Positions 28,701-36,733 of a stretch of 64,000 bases of DNA are shown in pieces. This DNA is from an uncultured Bacteroidales bacterium. Lineage in GTDB: Bacteria > Bacteroidota > Bacteroidia > Bacteroidales > UBA932. Made by a program: the position numbers and the translations under genes. The stretch spans positions 124,001-188,000 of the forward strand of contig ONEF01000001.1 of the NCBI GenBank assembly GCA_900316795.1, in the 5' to 3' direction. Numbering within the stretch: the first letter of the stretch is position 1; each line of letters begins with the position of its first letter. A model generated the notes under the pieces. It was not told the origin of the DNA. It ran no database searches and saw only the letters and a list, made by a program, of their open reading frames with translations.

Positions 28701-29004
28701 GATTGCCTATCTGCAGCAGCTCCAGGTAATCCCGTTCGTGGATTACAGCAAGGTGGATTTCCTCAGGAAGACAGGTCCGGCCAAGACAGATCCTTTCCAC
28801 TACCAGTGGGAAGACCGCTATTCCTTCGGGGCTGACGTGATGTTAAGGGGGCATTTCCTGAGAATCGGCTTCCCTATGTACATAGGCGTAAGATATGCCC
28901 GCACCAACAAGCCGACCGACATCGGCAGCGTTTCACCTGCCGCATACGACGGAAAAGGCAACAAGAACTTTGTCACCCTTCTTTTCGGGATAGAGTTCTA
29001 TTAG
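25792..29004 (+). CDS. HExxH metalloprotease-propeller-outer membrane barrel protein
   Basis: A 1070-residue exported protein. After a long N-region (signal core near residues 36-54, ending FLFSATSSAQYY) comes a metallopeptidase-like domain with an HExxH zinc motif (SLASHEGRHAWQIAHF, near residue 163) and a downstream candidate third ligand Glu in WFLEGDAVVAETQ, as in gluzincins. Residues about 370-650 look like a beta-propeller (repeated short blocks with SYDLRSGQ and CRLDPSTGA). The last 330 residues alternate in barrel fashion and end FGIEFY, a terminal aromatic typical of outer membrane proteins. I infer a surface protease or assembly factor anchored by its own barrel. I know no described protein with this exact three-part order. 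Confidence 0.8.
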   Translation: MNKIVTTDTVFPIHHKRADKSSKKAIRLSMNFSGRVLLAAMAFVFLFSATSSAQYYDIGSEKSSIKWKTMKSKNFQIIYPEGLGKNAASYLGKVESMYGIHSDSVRYNYGLPKRFPMVLHPFNAESNGITVWGPRQIDFIAQPPVNLISTEPWDLSLASHEGRHAWQIAHFNRGLFKVLSWGFGDQVVGAASAVYPSRWFLEGDAVVAETQMSKGGRGRSGFFLCEVLKCIVPEDGDAGKYFYGKNRTWDRWRFGSVKAYSPDRYSVGYMINAMARKHSGDVDLADKILNYETRHFMSANVVASAFKEYSGLTHRKYVQGDMLNEFLELNENEALEELLEKAEEDYPEASQTMVIDQAKRTGARHGYFTEYGNVAVVGKDSLVAVVSGTGIPGALVLLTKASDSQWKEKVLRPFSEEAGRICHYNGKIWWSECNTDPRWEQHASNAIFSYDLRSGQMEDYSDEKHSLHLPFVVTYDGRPLLCCVAYGTDHLSSTVKSLMFLDNGASFNGVEMNVAGQITSVASSGEDFWYSSLNPEEGGMEIWKVSSGKVNRVYTTRHIVKDLQTLGNDVYFQTDMFGCPVICRLDPSTGAISLASISEDVCSFSIADSGKMFVSKDAKDKGSVLSCDQMLSLPTTPDMEFNYPLAEELSRQYEQKYGKIAEPQQNNSDAASFHFKEEPYRKGAHLFRIHSWAPVYAEFGGVAEGEFEEFYEEALPGVTIYSQNTLGTMRATAGYAYQHRNGFLSTSKNLHSGHASLSWSGWYPVIEGTVHFNDRIMYKKDKYSFRSSVDAYVPLSWSGAGWASGVTPAVSWSFRNDQIVLDEETSGPSEASEDDGEEPEHRYTLSQIKRHQVNFSLGAYKMQEMAESQVYPRWGIGGRVAVSVSPQGGKYFGSEYSAYVYGYVPGLVFNHGLRLSASYQRQDVEGKMYWLDNHLEGPRGFTEDFYGRNILRATADYAIPVYLGDVSLGPIAYLQQLQVIPFVDYSKVDFLRKTGPAKTDPFHYQWEDRYSFGADVMLRGHFLRIGFPMYIGVRYARTNKPTDIGSVSPAAYDGKGNKNFVTLLFGIEFY

Positions 29005-29019
29005 ACCATTTTGATTTTG

Positions 29020-30696
29020 TTACCGTTTTGATTCTTTCCACTCTTTGGGACTCATTCCGGTCTTGGCCTTGAATGTTCGCAAAAAGGATGTTCTGGATGA
29101 GAACCCGGATTGCTCAGCGATGTCCGAGTGTGACATCTTGGGTTGTTCCGCCATCAGTTTCTTTGCGTGTTCTATGCGGTAGCTGTTGATCAGATCCGAG
29201 AAGCTGGTTCCCAGAGAGCTGTTGATAATCAGGCTGACATAGGTCCTGTTGGTGGCAAGTTCCGATGCTATGTCGCTGAGGCGTATGTCTTTTTTCTTGA
29301 AGAGTTCTTTTTCCTCGATCAGCTTGGAAATCTGCTCCTGAAGTTCCTGCCTTGATTTTTTTGCCACCTCGGACGTGTCTATATCTGACACTTCTTCCGG
29401 CTTCTTTGACAATAGCCTATAAGCCAAGAAAATGCATCCGATAACAACAAAGGCTCCGCAGGCAAACCAGAGCCAAGGATAGCTTGTGCTTTCCGCAGGT
29501 TTTGTGCTGAAGGCAAAAACGCAGCTGTTTGTCTTGAAGTTGTCTGTCACGAGAGCTTCCCCGGATTCTCCGAAGAAACAACCTCCGGCCAAAACGATTC
29601 TGCCGTCTCCCAAAAGATCCCAACTCTCGTCATTCAGAGAGAAGTCCTTCAGGATATCTGAATAATACAAGATACTGCTTGCCTTTCCGCCATCCAGAGT
29701 CGCGTCATAGTCAATCTCGGCGACATAGAAGTTTCTCTTAAGGTCATATCCTGTAAGATAAGCCTTTCTTGTCTGGCGGTTCACCTGGATTTTCTGTCCC
29801 CAGGCCAAGGTTTCTCCTTCAATTCCCTTTTCAGGCAGCGGCTTTTCCATATTCAGCAGCGAGAACTGTTCTCCGGAAATCTTTAGAATTCCGAACCTTC
29901 CGTCAATCTTTCTTTTTGCCGGTATCAGATAGGTGTAATCGCCGATGGAAGAAGTCTTGGGGTCATAAAAGCTCATTGGCAGAAAAATGCTCCACTCGTT
30001 CAGCAGAGGAATCAGGAAAGCCTCTCCGTCCAGGCGGTCGGCGATCATCTGGCAGGTGTCGCCCCTGTTGCTCAGATATGAAAACACAATGGCCTGGGAT
30101 GAGTCTGTCTGCAATATCAGTGGACTTCCCCTTTGGACAGAAACCGGCTTCTTGAAAGAAAAGCCCTTTCTTGGCTCGTAAATTTCCATATCGTCGTCGG
30201 CGTACCAGTTGCCTGTAACCAGGACTCTTCCGTCCGGGAAGGCAATCGCGGAGCACCCTGTCCTCTTGCGGTCCAGAACTCCGGATGGTTCGAAGGAGTG
30301 AGTCTTGGGGTCATAGATTTCCGTTCCCCAGCTTTGCCCGATGCCGAAGTTTTCCGCGCAGCCGCCTCCAATCATTATCCTTCCGTCAGGGAGCTTTACT
30401 GAAAATCCGAAATCGTGAGGATAGAGCATCGGCACCTCAACCCATTTTCCGTCCTTGAGGTACTCGGCCGTCTTGAGCAATATGAAGCCGTCCGTATGTC
30501 CGCCGAGAACGGTTATCTCCCCGTTCAGATTGACGATACAGTGTCCGCCGCGGGGCTGATTGAGGTCGGGAAGCCTCTCGGCCGCCATCTTGAGAAACCT
30601 CTCTCCGCCAACTTCAACAGCCTCCTGCTCAAACACCTTGGTCTGAGTGCAGGCGGCTGCCAGTAGTGATATTGCAAACGTTATCCAGGGTCTCAT
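29020..30696 (-). CDS. Kelch-transmembrane-AraC hybrid regulator
   Basis: A 558-residue protein. The N-terminus is a lipoprotein-type signal (LLAAACTQTK). Residues about 40-390 are Kelch-like repeats (GHCIVNLNGEITVLGGHTDG, KLPDGRIMIGGGCAENFG, AFPDGRVLVTGNWYADDD), i.e. a beta-propeller sensor. A transmembrane helix lies near residues 402-425 (LWFACGAFVVIGCIFLAYRL), followed by a coiled coil and a C-terminal AraC-type DNA-binding domain (IRLSDIASELATNRTYVSLI, SHSDIAEQSGFSSRTSFLRT). Thus it senses outside and binds DNA inside without kinase or receiver domains. It has its own promoter and lies just downstream of the two giant lipoproteins on the same strand, possible targets. It converges with the barrel protein gene. 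Confidence 0.88.
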   Translation of the reverse strand: MRPWITFAISLLAAACTQTKVFEQEAVEVGGERFLKMAAERLPDLNQPRGGHCIVNLNGEITVLGGHTDGFILLKTAEYLKDGKWVEVPMLYPHDFGFSVKLPDGRIMIGGGCAENFGIGQSWGTEIYDPKTHSFEPSGVLDRKRTGCSAIAFPDGRVLVTGNWYADDDMEIYEPRKGFSFKKPVSVQRGSPLILQTDSSQAIVFSYLSNRGDTCQMIADRLDGEAFLIPLLNEWSIFLPMSFYDPKTSSIGDYTYLIPAKRKIDGRFGILKISGEQFSLLNMEKPLPEKGIEGETLAWGQKIQVNRQTRKAYLTGYDLKRNFYVAEIDYDATLDGGKASSILYYSDILKDFSLNDESWDLLGDGRIVLAGGCFFGESGEALVTDNFKTNSCVFAFSTKPAESTSYPWLWFACGAFVVIGCIFLAYRLLSKKPEEVSDIDTSEVAKKSRQELQEQISKLIEEKELFKKKDIRLSDIASELATNRTYVSLIINSSLGTSFSDLINSYRIEHAKKLMAEQPKMSHSDIAEQSGFSSRTSFLRTFKAKTGMSPKEWKESKR

Positions 30697-30721
30697 AGCG
30701 TTCTTCAGACTGTCCTGAAAC

Positions 30722-30729
30722 CAAAGGTA
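30722..30729 (-). promoter_or_regulatory. -7 promoter box (TACCTTTG) of the Kelch-AraC gene
   Basis: Minus-strand TACCTTTG, 25 bp before the ATG at 30696, in the 66-bp gap after the upstream lipoprotein gene. Confidence 0.5.
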
Positions 30730-30762
30730 GCAATAATTACTGTTCCTATGCGGGAAGAAGGT

Positions 30763-33700
30763 CTATCGTTTCCTTACGCAGCGTACACTGCCGCCTCTGG
30801 TCTTGTACAGGTTGCGTACTCTTCCAAAATCTGAATAGTTGTAAACTCCGGTAGGGTTGGAGGTCAGACCATACGTACCATCATCCTCGAAATAGAATTT
30901 CTCTTTTAACAGCACACCGTTTTGAGCCCATACGAGAACGTGATAATCACTCGTTCTTTCAAGGGCTCCCTCTCCATTCATAAGCTTATAGCTTGTACCT
31001 GAATGAGAGCCGTAGACCGCCTGTGGCATACGGGCGGCTATACCAGGGAAGCGGCATTTAATTCCACCCTCGTCAATATAAAAACCGTCTTGATAGAAAC
31101 TATGCCCATTCAACCAAACGATGAACTGATCGTTCCAGGCGCTCTTGTCAGGTACTTTCCAGCCGGAAGGACACGGGTCGAAGATGGTTTTGCTTTCCTG
31201 CCACAGATCTTCGGTAATGTCTGAAGCCCAGTTGTCGCGGTCTAGAGAACTGTTAAAGTAAGATCCGTTACTGAATGTAGTTGGATAAGCAACCATTGAG
31301 GCAACTGTAGGGTTTGACACAACGGCACGGGATTCTGCCGTTCCAAGAGTAGCCGGAATGTAACAGGTAGCCCAGTCGCTTGAAGATACGTAACCGCTGG
31401 TAAAACCAGGGAAAACGGAGTTCTGGAACGGATCTTTTCTTCCCCACTGGTACATAAGACCGTAATCGAAGGTGTTGGAGTTGCTATGGGTTCTAGTCAA
31501 CGCTCCCAGGTTGCGGTCCATGAATACGGCGCCGCTATTGTAAGTCTGGGCAAGAGAGGCAAGGTCTGTTACGGTAAACCACAGATGCCAGCTCCAGAGA
31601 ATCGTTCCGCTGGAATTCTTGATGGCAATTACCGCATTGCCTTCATGGAAGGTTTCAGGAACGCGGAAATATACATAACCGTCCTCATAGCGTACGCCGT
31701 ACAGCATTTCACCCTCTGCCGGGGCGGTAGTGGTTCCGTAACTTGCCCAAAGAAGGTTAGCCGAAGCGATTTCAGAAGCGCTTATGGTTTTGCTGACGCC
31801 TGCAAGCGTAGCAGCTCCATTACCTCTTACGGTAGCCTTGAACTTATAGTCTCCGGAACTGGAAATTATGTAGCAGTTGGCTGTTTCCTCTGCACTCAGG
31901 TCTGCGTATGTCAAGGAAGCCTCATCCCGAACCGGACGGATAGGCATTCCGGACATCATATATACGTCAGGCCAGCTTCCATATTTTTTATACATTGAGC
32001 CATAAGCGTTTGCCCAGGCTCCAATGAAACCGTCACTGTTGTCACAGGTGCTGCTCCATAGCAATACGGAGCCTGGATTTCCATATCCGAAATCTGAATT
32101 GCTGCCAGGGCCGATAAAACCGGATCCATAGAAAGATATTGCAGATGTTATTCCGGTCAGTTGGGCCTTTGAAGGAACTTTCCAGCCTATTGGGGACGGG
32201 TCGTAGATGGTCTTTTCGTTATCAGACCAAAGGGTCATGCAAGTTGCATTATCCGGCATCCAGTTGCTTCTGCTGCCGTGGTAGAAGAATGTGACCGGAT
32301 GTGAAGTGGCATGGTCTACGGTAGTTCCGTTTCCTATGTTCTCAAATGAGAAGACAGAGGTTCTTGGAGGGACGTAATTGAAAGGAGTATATGCCTGCCC
32401 TAATGAAGAGGCGAACGGGGCAGGTCTTCCCCACTGATAGCTGAAACCTGCGGTGTAGCTTCCGTCGTCGAAAGTTCCCGTGGTTACGGAACCGATGTTG
32501 CGGTCCAGGAACTGATTGCCGTTGTAAACAACGGTGCCCGGGTTGGTTGCCCATATGAGCCAGCTCCAGAGAATCTCGTCTACATCCTTGTCGTAAACCC
32601 CGTCAGTTCCGCCTTCTTTGTCTTTGAAAATGGCTACATAAGAGTTTCCTTCAAGGTTGTAGTTTTTATAGAAATATACATAGCCGTCGTGATAATAAAT
32701 ATCGTGGGCCTGCATCTTTCCGTCATGGTATACGACATTGCCTCTCTGCTTGAGATCCCACAGGACGGTAACTCCGCTGATGTCGTTCTTGTTTATCTCC
32801 GTGGCTATTGTTCCGGTGACAGGGTCGAGCCCGCCGTTGCCTTTTACGGTAGCCTTGAACTTGTAATAGCCTCTCTGCATTGCTATATAGGTGTTGGCTG
32901 TACCGTTTTCGCTGAGGTCGATGATTTCCGGATCCTTGTTGAAAGTAAGGGTAATGTCTGCGATGGAACTTCTCTCAACCACTATGCTTTTGTCTGAATT
33001 CAGGGTGTATGTCTGCTTTATGCCTTCTACGGTTATTACACCAATTGTGAGATCGGTATATGTGTTTGCCGGAACCGCTATATAGAATGGTATCGGGTCT
33101 GAACCTATCTCTACACCGTTATTGCCACAGTCCAGAACCACAGGATGCTGGGCCGGACTGTTTTTGTCAACAGTTGCGGTGGGATTGCTGTTAAGCGAGG
33201 TTATGTTTGTAATGGTGCCGCTCAAGCTCTGGGCTGAGGAATAGAGATAGATTTTCTTGATCTTCTTTCCCGTCAAAGGCGTCTTGAGGTTTATTCTGAT
33301 CAAACCGCCGATATTCTTGAACTGAAGATTTGTGGTAGTGCTGTATGCAAACATAGGAGCCTTAATAACTCCAGGGGTGTAATTCTGGGTGATCGGATAT
33401 GCTGCATTTTGTTCACTCCAGTATTCTGCGGGATAAAAAGCATAGTAAGACCCGGTTGTCAACTCGGTTCCACTGTGGTAGGTGAAATCACCATGGGACG
33501 TGTTGCTGGTCGTAGTGTAGAATCCTACAGGTGGAGTTCCATATACATAGTTTCTTACGGCAATCATGTCTCCGCTGCGCCATAAGACGTTATAGGTGTC
33601 GCCTTCCTTTTCCAGAGCTATCTTGGTGCCCGGTTCGGTTGTAGCGGTGAAGACCAGTCCCTTGGAGACTTCAACTTCTGGTTTTGTCTCGATTTTGTCT

Positions 33701-33765
33701 TCCTGGGTGCAGGAAACAAACAATCCCGCGCTAATCGCGAGAATAATTGCAAGTATCTTTTTCAT
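30763..33765 (-). CDS. Giant fimbrillin-like lipoprotein with two repeated WSW/FISUMP-type modules
   Basis: A 1000-residue lipoprotein (lipobox LFVSC near residue 19). Residues about 35-280 resemble the fimbrillin N-domain (TTEPGTKIALEKEGDTYNVL, then NIGGLIRINLKTPLTGKKIK). Two long homologous modules follow, from about residues 284 and 620. Each runs YIxxxxGxYKFKATVxGNG, then ILWSWxxW, DRNxGxxT, YQWGRxxPF and DPxPxGWKVP; the second ends GGSVRCVRKR. Each module is a FISUMP-type fold seen in surface proteins of Bacteroidales. It probably sits on the cell surface and binds glycans or protein. An AGGAGG site overlaps the stop of the peptide gene just upstream, implying translational coupling. Confidence 0.85.
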   Translation of the reverse strand: MKKILAIILAISAGLFVSCTQEDKIETKPEVEVSKGLVFTATTEPGTKIALEKEGDTYNVLWRSGDMIAVRNYVYGTPPVGFYTTTSNTSHGDFTYHSGTELTTGSYYAFYPAEYWSEQNAAYPITQNYTPGVIKAPMFAYSTTTNLQFKNIGGLIRINLKTPLTGKKIKKIYLYSSAQSLSGTITNITSLNSNPTATVDKNSPAQHPVVLDCGNNGVEIGSDPIPFYIAVPANTYTDLTIGVITVEGIKQTYTLNSDKSIVVERSSIADITLTFNKDPEIIDLSENGTANTYIAMQRGYYKFKATVKGNGGLDPVTGTIATEINKNDISGVTVLWDLKQRGNVVYHDGKMQAHDIYYHDGYVYFYKNYNLEGNSYVAIFKDKEGGTDGVYDKDVDEILWSWLIWATNPGTVVYNGNQFLDRNIGSVTTGTFDDGSYTAGFSYQWGRPAPFASSLGQAYTPFNYVPPRTSVFSFENIGNGTTVDHATSHPVTFFYHGSRSNWMPDNATCMTLWSDNEKTIYDPSPIGWKVPSKAQLTGITSAISFYGSGFIGPGSNSDFGYGNPGSVLLWSSTCDNSDGFIGAWANAYGSMYKKYGSWPDVYMMSGMPIRPVRDEASLTYADLSAEETANCYIISSSGDYKFKATVRGNGAATLAGVSKTISASEIASANLLWASYGTTTAPAEGEMLYGVRYEDGYVYFRVPETFHEGNAVIAIKNSSGTILWSWHLWFTVTDLASLAQTYNSGAVFMDRNLGALTRTHSNSNTFDYGLMYQWGRKDPFQNSVFPGFTSGYVSSSDWATCYIPATLGTAESRAVVSNPTVASMVAYPTTFSNGSYFNSSLDRDNWASDITEDLWQESKTIFDPCPSGWKVPDKSAWNDQFIVWLNGHSFYQDGFYIDEGGIKCRFPGIAARMPQAVYGSHSGTSYKLMNGEGALERTSDYHVLVWAQNGVLLKEKFYFEDDGTYGLTSNPTGVYNYSDFGRVRNLYKTRGGSVRCVRKR

Positions 33766-33779
33766 GGCAGTTCCTCCTA
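33766..33779 (-). promoter_or_regulatory. Strong Shine-Dalgarno overlapping peptide stop
   Basis: On the minus strand the peptide stop TAG is part of TAGGAGGAACTGCC just before the ATG at 33765. AGGAGG sites are uncommon in this phylum, so a strong one here probably couples translation of the two genes. Confidence 0.6.
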
Positions 33780-33923
33780 GTTTGAAGTGAAATCATCGTC
33801 ACCATATTCTTCTCCATCTTGGTAACCTTCTGTGTTTCCACTTTGGCAGAGAACACCTTGCTGAACGGCCTCGTAAATCCTTGACGAGGGGGTTTCATAA
33901 TGCTTTCTTTCAATCTTTTTCAT
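33777..33923 (-). CDS. Small acidic peptide (cassette 2), 48 residues
   Basis: Start MKKIERKHYETPSSRIYEAV, then a QQGVLCQSGN core, then an acidic tail rich in Gly, Asp and Glu ending DDDFTSN. It is the same length (48) and layout as the peptide at 36446-36592: MKK[IV]E[RK], a YE[TA]P motif, a [QE]GvlC/aiC core and a DGxxYGxxDF tail. It has no signal peptide, so any processing or secretion would need its own route. It lies 11 bp before the giant lipoprotein gene and 17 bp after the end of the LamG lipoprotein gene, within an apparent operon of alternating peptide and lipoprotein genes. Confidence 0.75.
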   Translation of the reverse strand: MKKIERKHYETPSSRIYEAVQQGVLCQSGNTEGYQDGEEYGDDDFTSN

Positions 33924-33940
33924 AATGTATTTAACAGGAG

Positions 33941-36430
33941 TTATTTCTTGGTAAAGGTCCAGGTATCGTTTTCGTTGACGGTTGTCGAGACGGTCCTCTG
34001 GAGGTGGTCAAAGGTCCAATCTGCGGAAGAAGGATCGGTGAAGTATTCGGACATATTTTTGCCGTCAACGGTAAACGTTGCGGAAACATCGCCGGAACTG
34101 AACATCTTGGCGGCGGTGGCTCCCTGAATCAATTTAAGGCTGGTGATGCCTTCAGTAATGGTGATAACGTCGCATCTTGTCGCATTTCCAAAGCCACTAT
34201 AATGTATGGCTCCGAAGTCAGAAGCTTCTGTGCTGGCAGTTACCGTGCCGCCGGAAATGACAATGCTCTTTGTCCAGGAAGCAGGGGACCAGCCGCTTCG
34301 GGTCCAGACCGAACCAATACCAGGACCAATGTGCCCTATGGCATTGACCGTACCGCCGGAGATAGTCAGGTTACCTCCCTCGACTCCAGCTCCGTCTTTA
34401 CTGTTGACAACAATGCCAGCCACAAGAGCGTCCGGTCCGCTTCCCCAGGAAAGACCTGCCGTTTGTTCGGCGGTAACCGTTCCTCCGGTGATAAGCAGAT
34501 CCCCGCCTTTGACATATATTCCCTGGGCACTGCCTATTGCATTAACCACTCCACCAGAAATGGCAACATCCTTTTCTGCATAAATGTCACCGCTGGTGCT
34601 TACTGTTCCCCCGGAGATTGTTAAGCCTCCTGCACTGATTGCGTGGCTTGCTCCTGCCCCGGAAGCCAGATTCAATGTGCCGCCCTCAATGACTATGTTG
34701 GCATTGTTGTTTTCACAGACAATGGCTCCGGTAGTATAATATGCATTAAGGTTAAAGGTTCCGTCTCCCCGGAAGGTGGCCGTACTTCCTTCTTTTATAT
34801 CAATAGGGTTTTGATAATCAGGATCGTTGATGGTATTTGTCCCTGTCAGGTCTATTGTGGCATCGCCATTGATGTTCAACTTCCTCATCGTGGCATTATC
34901 GAGATAAATAGCTGAACCACCTCCCTCTACAGTTACATTGCGATTGCTGTTGCTGCCAATCAGTTTGGCGTCGGTTCCGGCAGGAATCGTTACCGCATCA
35001 TTGGATTCCGGTAAATTGATGATAATGGTGGAAGGGGTGGTATAAAGCGCTGATATCTCCGCCTCGGTAAGGGCTTTGTCATACAGGCGCACATCGTCCA
35101 TCTTTCCCTCGTAGAATTCTCCGCCGCCATAGCTTCCGAGATAATGGGTTTGGTAAAGGTTAGAGACATTTGCCAAACCCGTAAAGCCACCGATATAAAC
35201 ACCATCCACATACAATTTACCTTCTGAGTTTTCGGCATCGCGTACAAAGGTAACCATGTGCCAGTTGCCATCGTTATAAGTGTCGGGTGACGTATATCCG
35301 ATACCAGAGGTCCATATCTCTATCCTGCCGAAGTTTACAAATCGCACAAACCAGCCGGCTCCTCCGGTTCCTCCATCGGTCCTTATCATATTGGCACCGC
35401 TGGATCTGTTTTGAGTGGAGTTAATCCACAGATTGGCAGTGAAAGAAGATGTTCCGAAGTTTCCAGCATCGCCTATAGCCATTTGGTTTCCATTTTCAAA
35501 GAGATATGCCCTGTCGGCATTTCCGAAACGGTCTGTTGTCAGGGTGGCGCCGGTAACGGTTGCATCTATACCACCCACGACATCCTTGGCATTGCCGGTA
35601 AACGGCCAGTGGTTAACCAATCCGCCCACGGCTGCCATATTGCTGAATGCCAGGGAAATGTCTGTAATGCTGCTTCTGGTTACGGCAATGTTCTTTTTGG
35701 CCGTGCGTACCTGATATTCTCCATCCGTTGTAATAACTGTAATACTCAGCGATGTGTATGAGTTTTGTGGAACAGCGATATGGAACGGTTTTGCAGTTGA
35801 GCTTATAGCAACTCCATTTTCTCCGCAGTCCAGTACTATTCCCTCAGTGCCGGAAACTGCGGCGACATAGCCGTCAGCAACGAGCGTTGCGGCATTGACA
35901 ACGGTTCCGCTCATTCCCTGGTCTGCGCCCAGAATAATCTTGCGGACCTTCTTCCCGTTCATGGTGGTGCTTATGTTCAGGCGAATGATTCCGCAGATGT
36001 TCTTGAAGGCAAGGTTTTCGGTGGAACTTTCCGCATACATCGGAGAGCCCGAAATGTTGCCTTCCACGTAATTCTGTGTCGCCGGAATGGCCGGATATCC
36101 GGAATTGAAGAAAGCAACCGGATACATGGCCCTGTAGTCTGGATCCTTGGCTTCGCTTCCGCTCTCATACTTAAAGTCTGCGTGAGAGGTGGTGCTGGTG
36201 GTGGAATAAACTCCGATATAAGAATTGCCGTCTATCACTACAATCTCGTCTCCGCTTTGCCATACAACCTTATAGACACTTCCGTCCTCTTCCAGGGCGG
36301 TTTTGGTAGCGGCTTCGGTAGTTGCCTTGAAGGTGGCTTTGTTTTCCTTCGTTACATTTGCGTCTTCCTTTGAGCAGGAGAAGAACAGGCCCAGGCTAAG
36401 GGCGATAATAAATACAAATACTTTTTTCAT
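33941..36430 (-). CDS. Fimbrillin-like lipoprotein with LamG and carbohydrate-binding beta-helix domains
   Basis: An 829-residue lipoprotein (lipobox LFFSC near residue 19). Residues about 30-260 resemble the fimbrillin N-domain and are clearly paralogous to the N-part of the 1000-residue neighbour (KTALEEDGSVYKVVWQSGDE; NICGIIRLNIST). Residues about 265-465 form a LamG/concanavalin-like domain (LVNHWPFTGNAKDVVGGIDA, YNDGNWHMVTFVRDAENSEG). Residues about 470-745 are repeated ISGGTVxA strands as in the DUF4353 carbohydrate-binding beta-helix. The C-terminus is a short beta domain. A surface glycan-binding or adhesion role is inferred. AGGAGG precedes its ATG by 8 bases; the peptide gene lies 15 bp upstream. 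Confidence 0.85.
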   Translation of the reverse strand: MKKVFVFIIALSLGLFFSCSKEDANVTKENKATFKATTEAATKTALEEDGSVYKVVWQSGDEIVVIDGNSYIGVYSTTSTTSHADFKYESGSEAKDPDYRAMYPVAFFNSGYPAIPATQNYVEGNISGSPMYAESSTENLAFKNICGIIRLNISTTMNGKKVRKIILGADQGMSGTVVNAATLVADGYVAAVSGTEGIVLDCGENGVAISSTAKPFHIAVPQNSYTSLSITVITTDGEYQVRTAKKNIAVTRSSITDISLAFSNMAAVGGLVNHWPFTGNAKDVVGGIDATVTGATLTTDRFGNADRAYLFENGNQMAIGDAGNFGTSSFTANLWINSTQNRSSGANMIRTDGGTGGAGWFVRFVNFGRIEIWTSGIGYTSPDTYNDGNWHMVTFVRDAENSEGKLYVDGVYIGGFTGLANVSNLYQTHYLGSYGGGEFYEGKMDDVRLYDKALTEAEISALYTTPSTIIINLPESNDAVTIPAGTDAKLIGSNSNRNVTVEGGGSAIYLDNATMRKLNINGDATIDLTGTNTINDPDYQNPIDIKEGSTATFRGDGTFNLNAYYTTGAIVCENNNANIVIEGGTLNLASGAGASHAISAGGLTISGGTVSTSGDIYAEKDVAISGGVVNAIGSAQGIYVKGGDLLITGGTVTAEQTAGLSWGSGPDALVAGIVVNSKDGAGVEGGNLTISGGTVNAIGHIGPGIGSVWTRSGWSPASWTKSIVISGGTVTASTEASDFGAIHYSGFGNATRCDVITITEGITSLKLIQGATAAKMFSSGDVSATFTVDGKNMSEYFTDPSSADWTFDHLQRTVSTTVNENDTWTFTKK

Positions 36431-36445
36431 AACTCTTCCTCCTGA

Positions 36446-36592
36446 TTAAGCATTGAAATCTCCTTCTCCATAATCATCTCCATCGCCGAAATCCTCATTA
36501 TCTCCGCTGGTGATGCAAATTGCTCCCTCCTGTTCCAGATCCTGGATTTCTGTTAGGGGAGCTTCATAAAGCTGTTTTTCAACCTTTTTCAT
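36446..36592 (-). CDS. Small acidic peptide (cassette 3), 48 residues
   Basis: Start MKKVEKQLYEAPLTEIQDLE, a QEGAICITSG core and an acidic tail with DGDDYGEGDF ending NA. The ATG at 36592 is chosen over one 36 bases upstream because it gives the same start and length as the cassette 2 peptide and leaves room for the -7 box at 36626-36633. It is first in the apparent four-gene unit running to 30763. Confidence 0.75.
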   Translation of the reverse strand: MKKVEKQLYEAPLTEIQDLEQEGAICITSGDNEDFGDGDDYGEGDFNA

Positions 36593-36625
36593 GATTATAT
36601 GTTTTTGATTTTTGAATATTCTATT

Positions 36626-36633
36626 CAAATTTA
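36626..36633 (-). promoter_or_regulatory. -7 promoter box (TAAATTTG) of the peptide-lipoprotein operon
   Basis: Minus-strand TAAATTTG, 34 bp before the ATG at 36592. It is downstream of the uvrC hairpin, so the operon has its own promoter. Confidence 0.5.
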
Positions 36634-36676
36634 GGCAGAGTGTTTTTCACTCTCCGCCACAGAATGTGCAAAGAAG

Positions 36677-36705
36677 TGTCTCAAATCGTAAAAAGATTTG
36701 AGACA
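36677..36705 (-). terminator. Hairpin after uvrC, possible terminator
   Basis: Perfect 11-bp stem TGTCTCAAATC (36677-36687) with GATTTGAGACA (36695-36705), 7-base loop. It lies 29 bp after the uvrC stop; the following bases on the minus strand are only weakly T-rich. Confidence 0.55.
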
Positions 36706-36733
36706 AGTGCCTTAGATGGTGTTATAACGGGTG

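Noticed and set aside
33731-33913. Minus-strand 60-codon frame beginning MKESIMKPPR
   Set aside because: It is a shifted frame over the 48-residue peptide gene, which has the better start, conservation and stop position.
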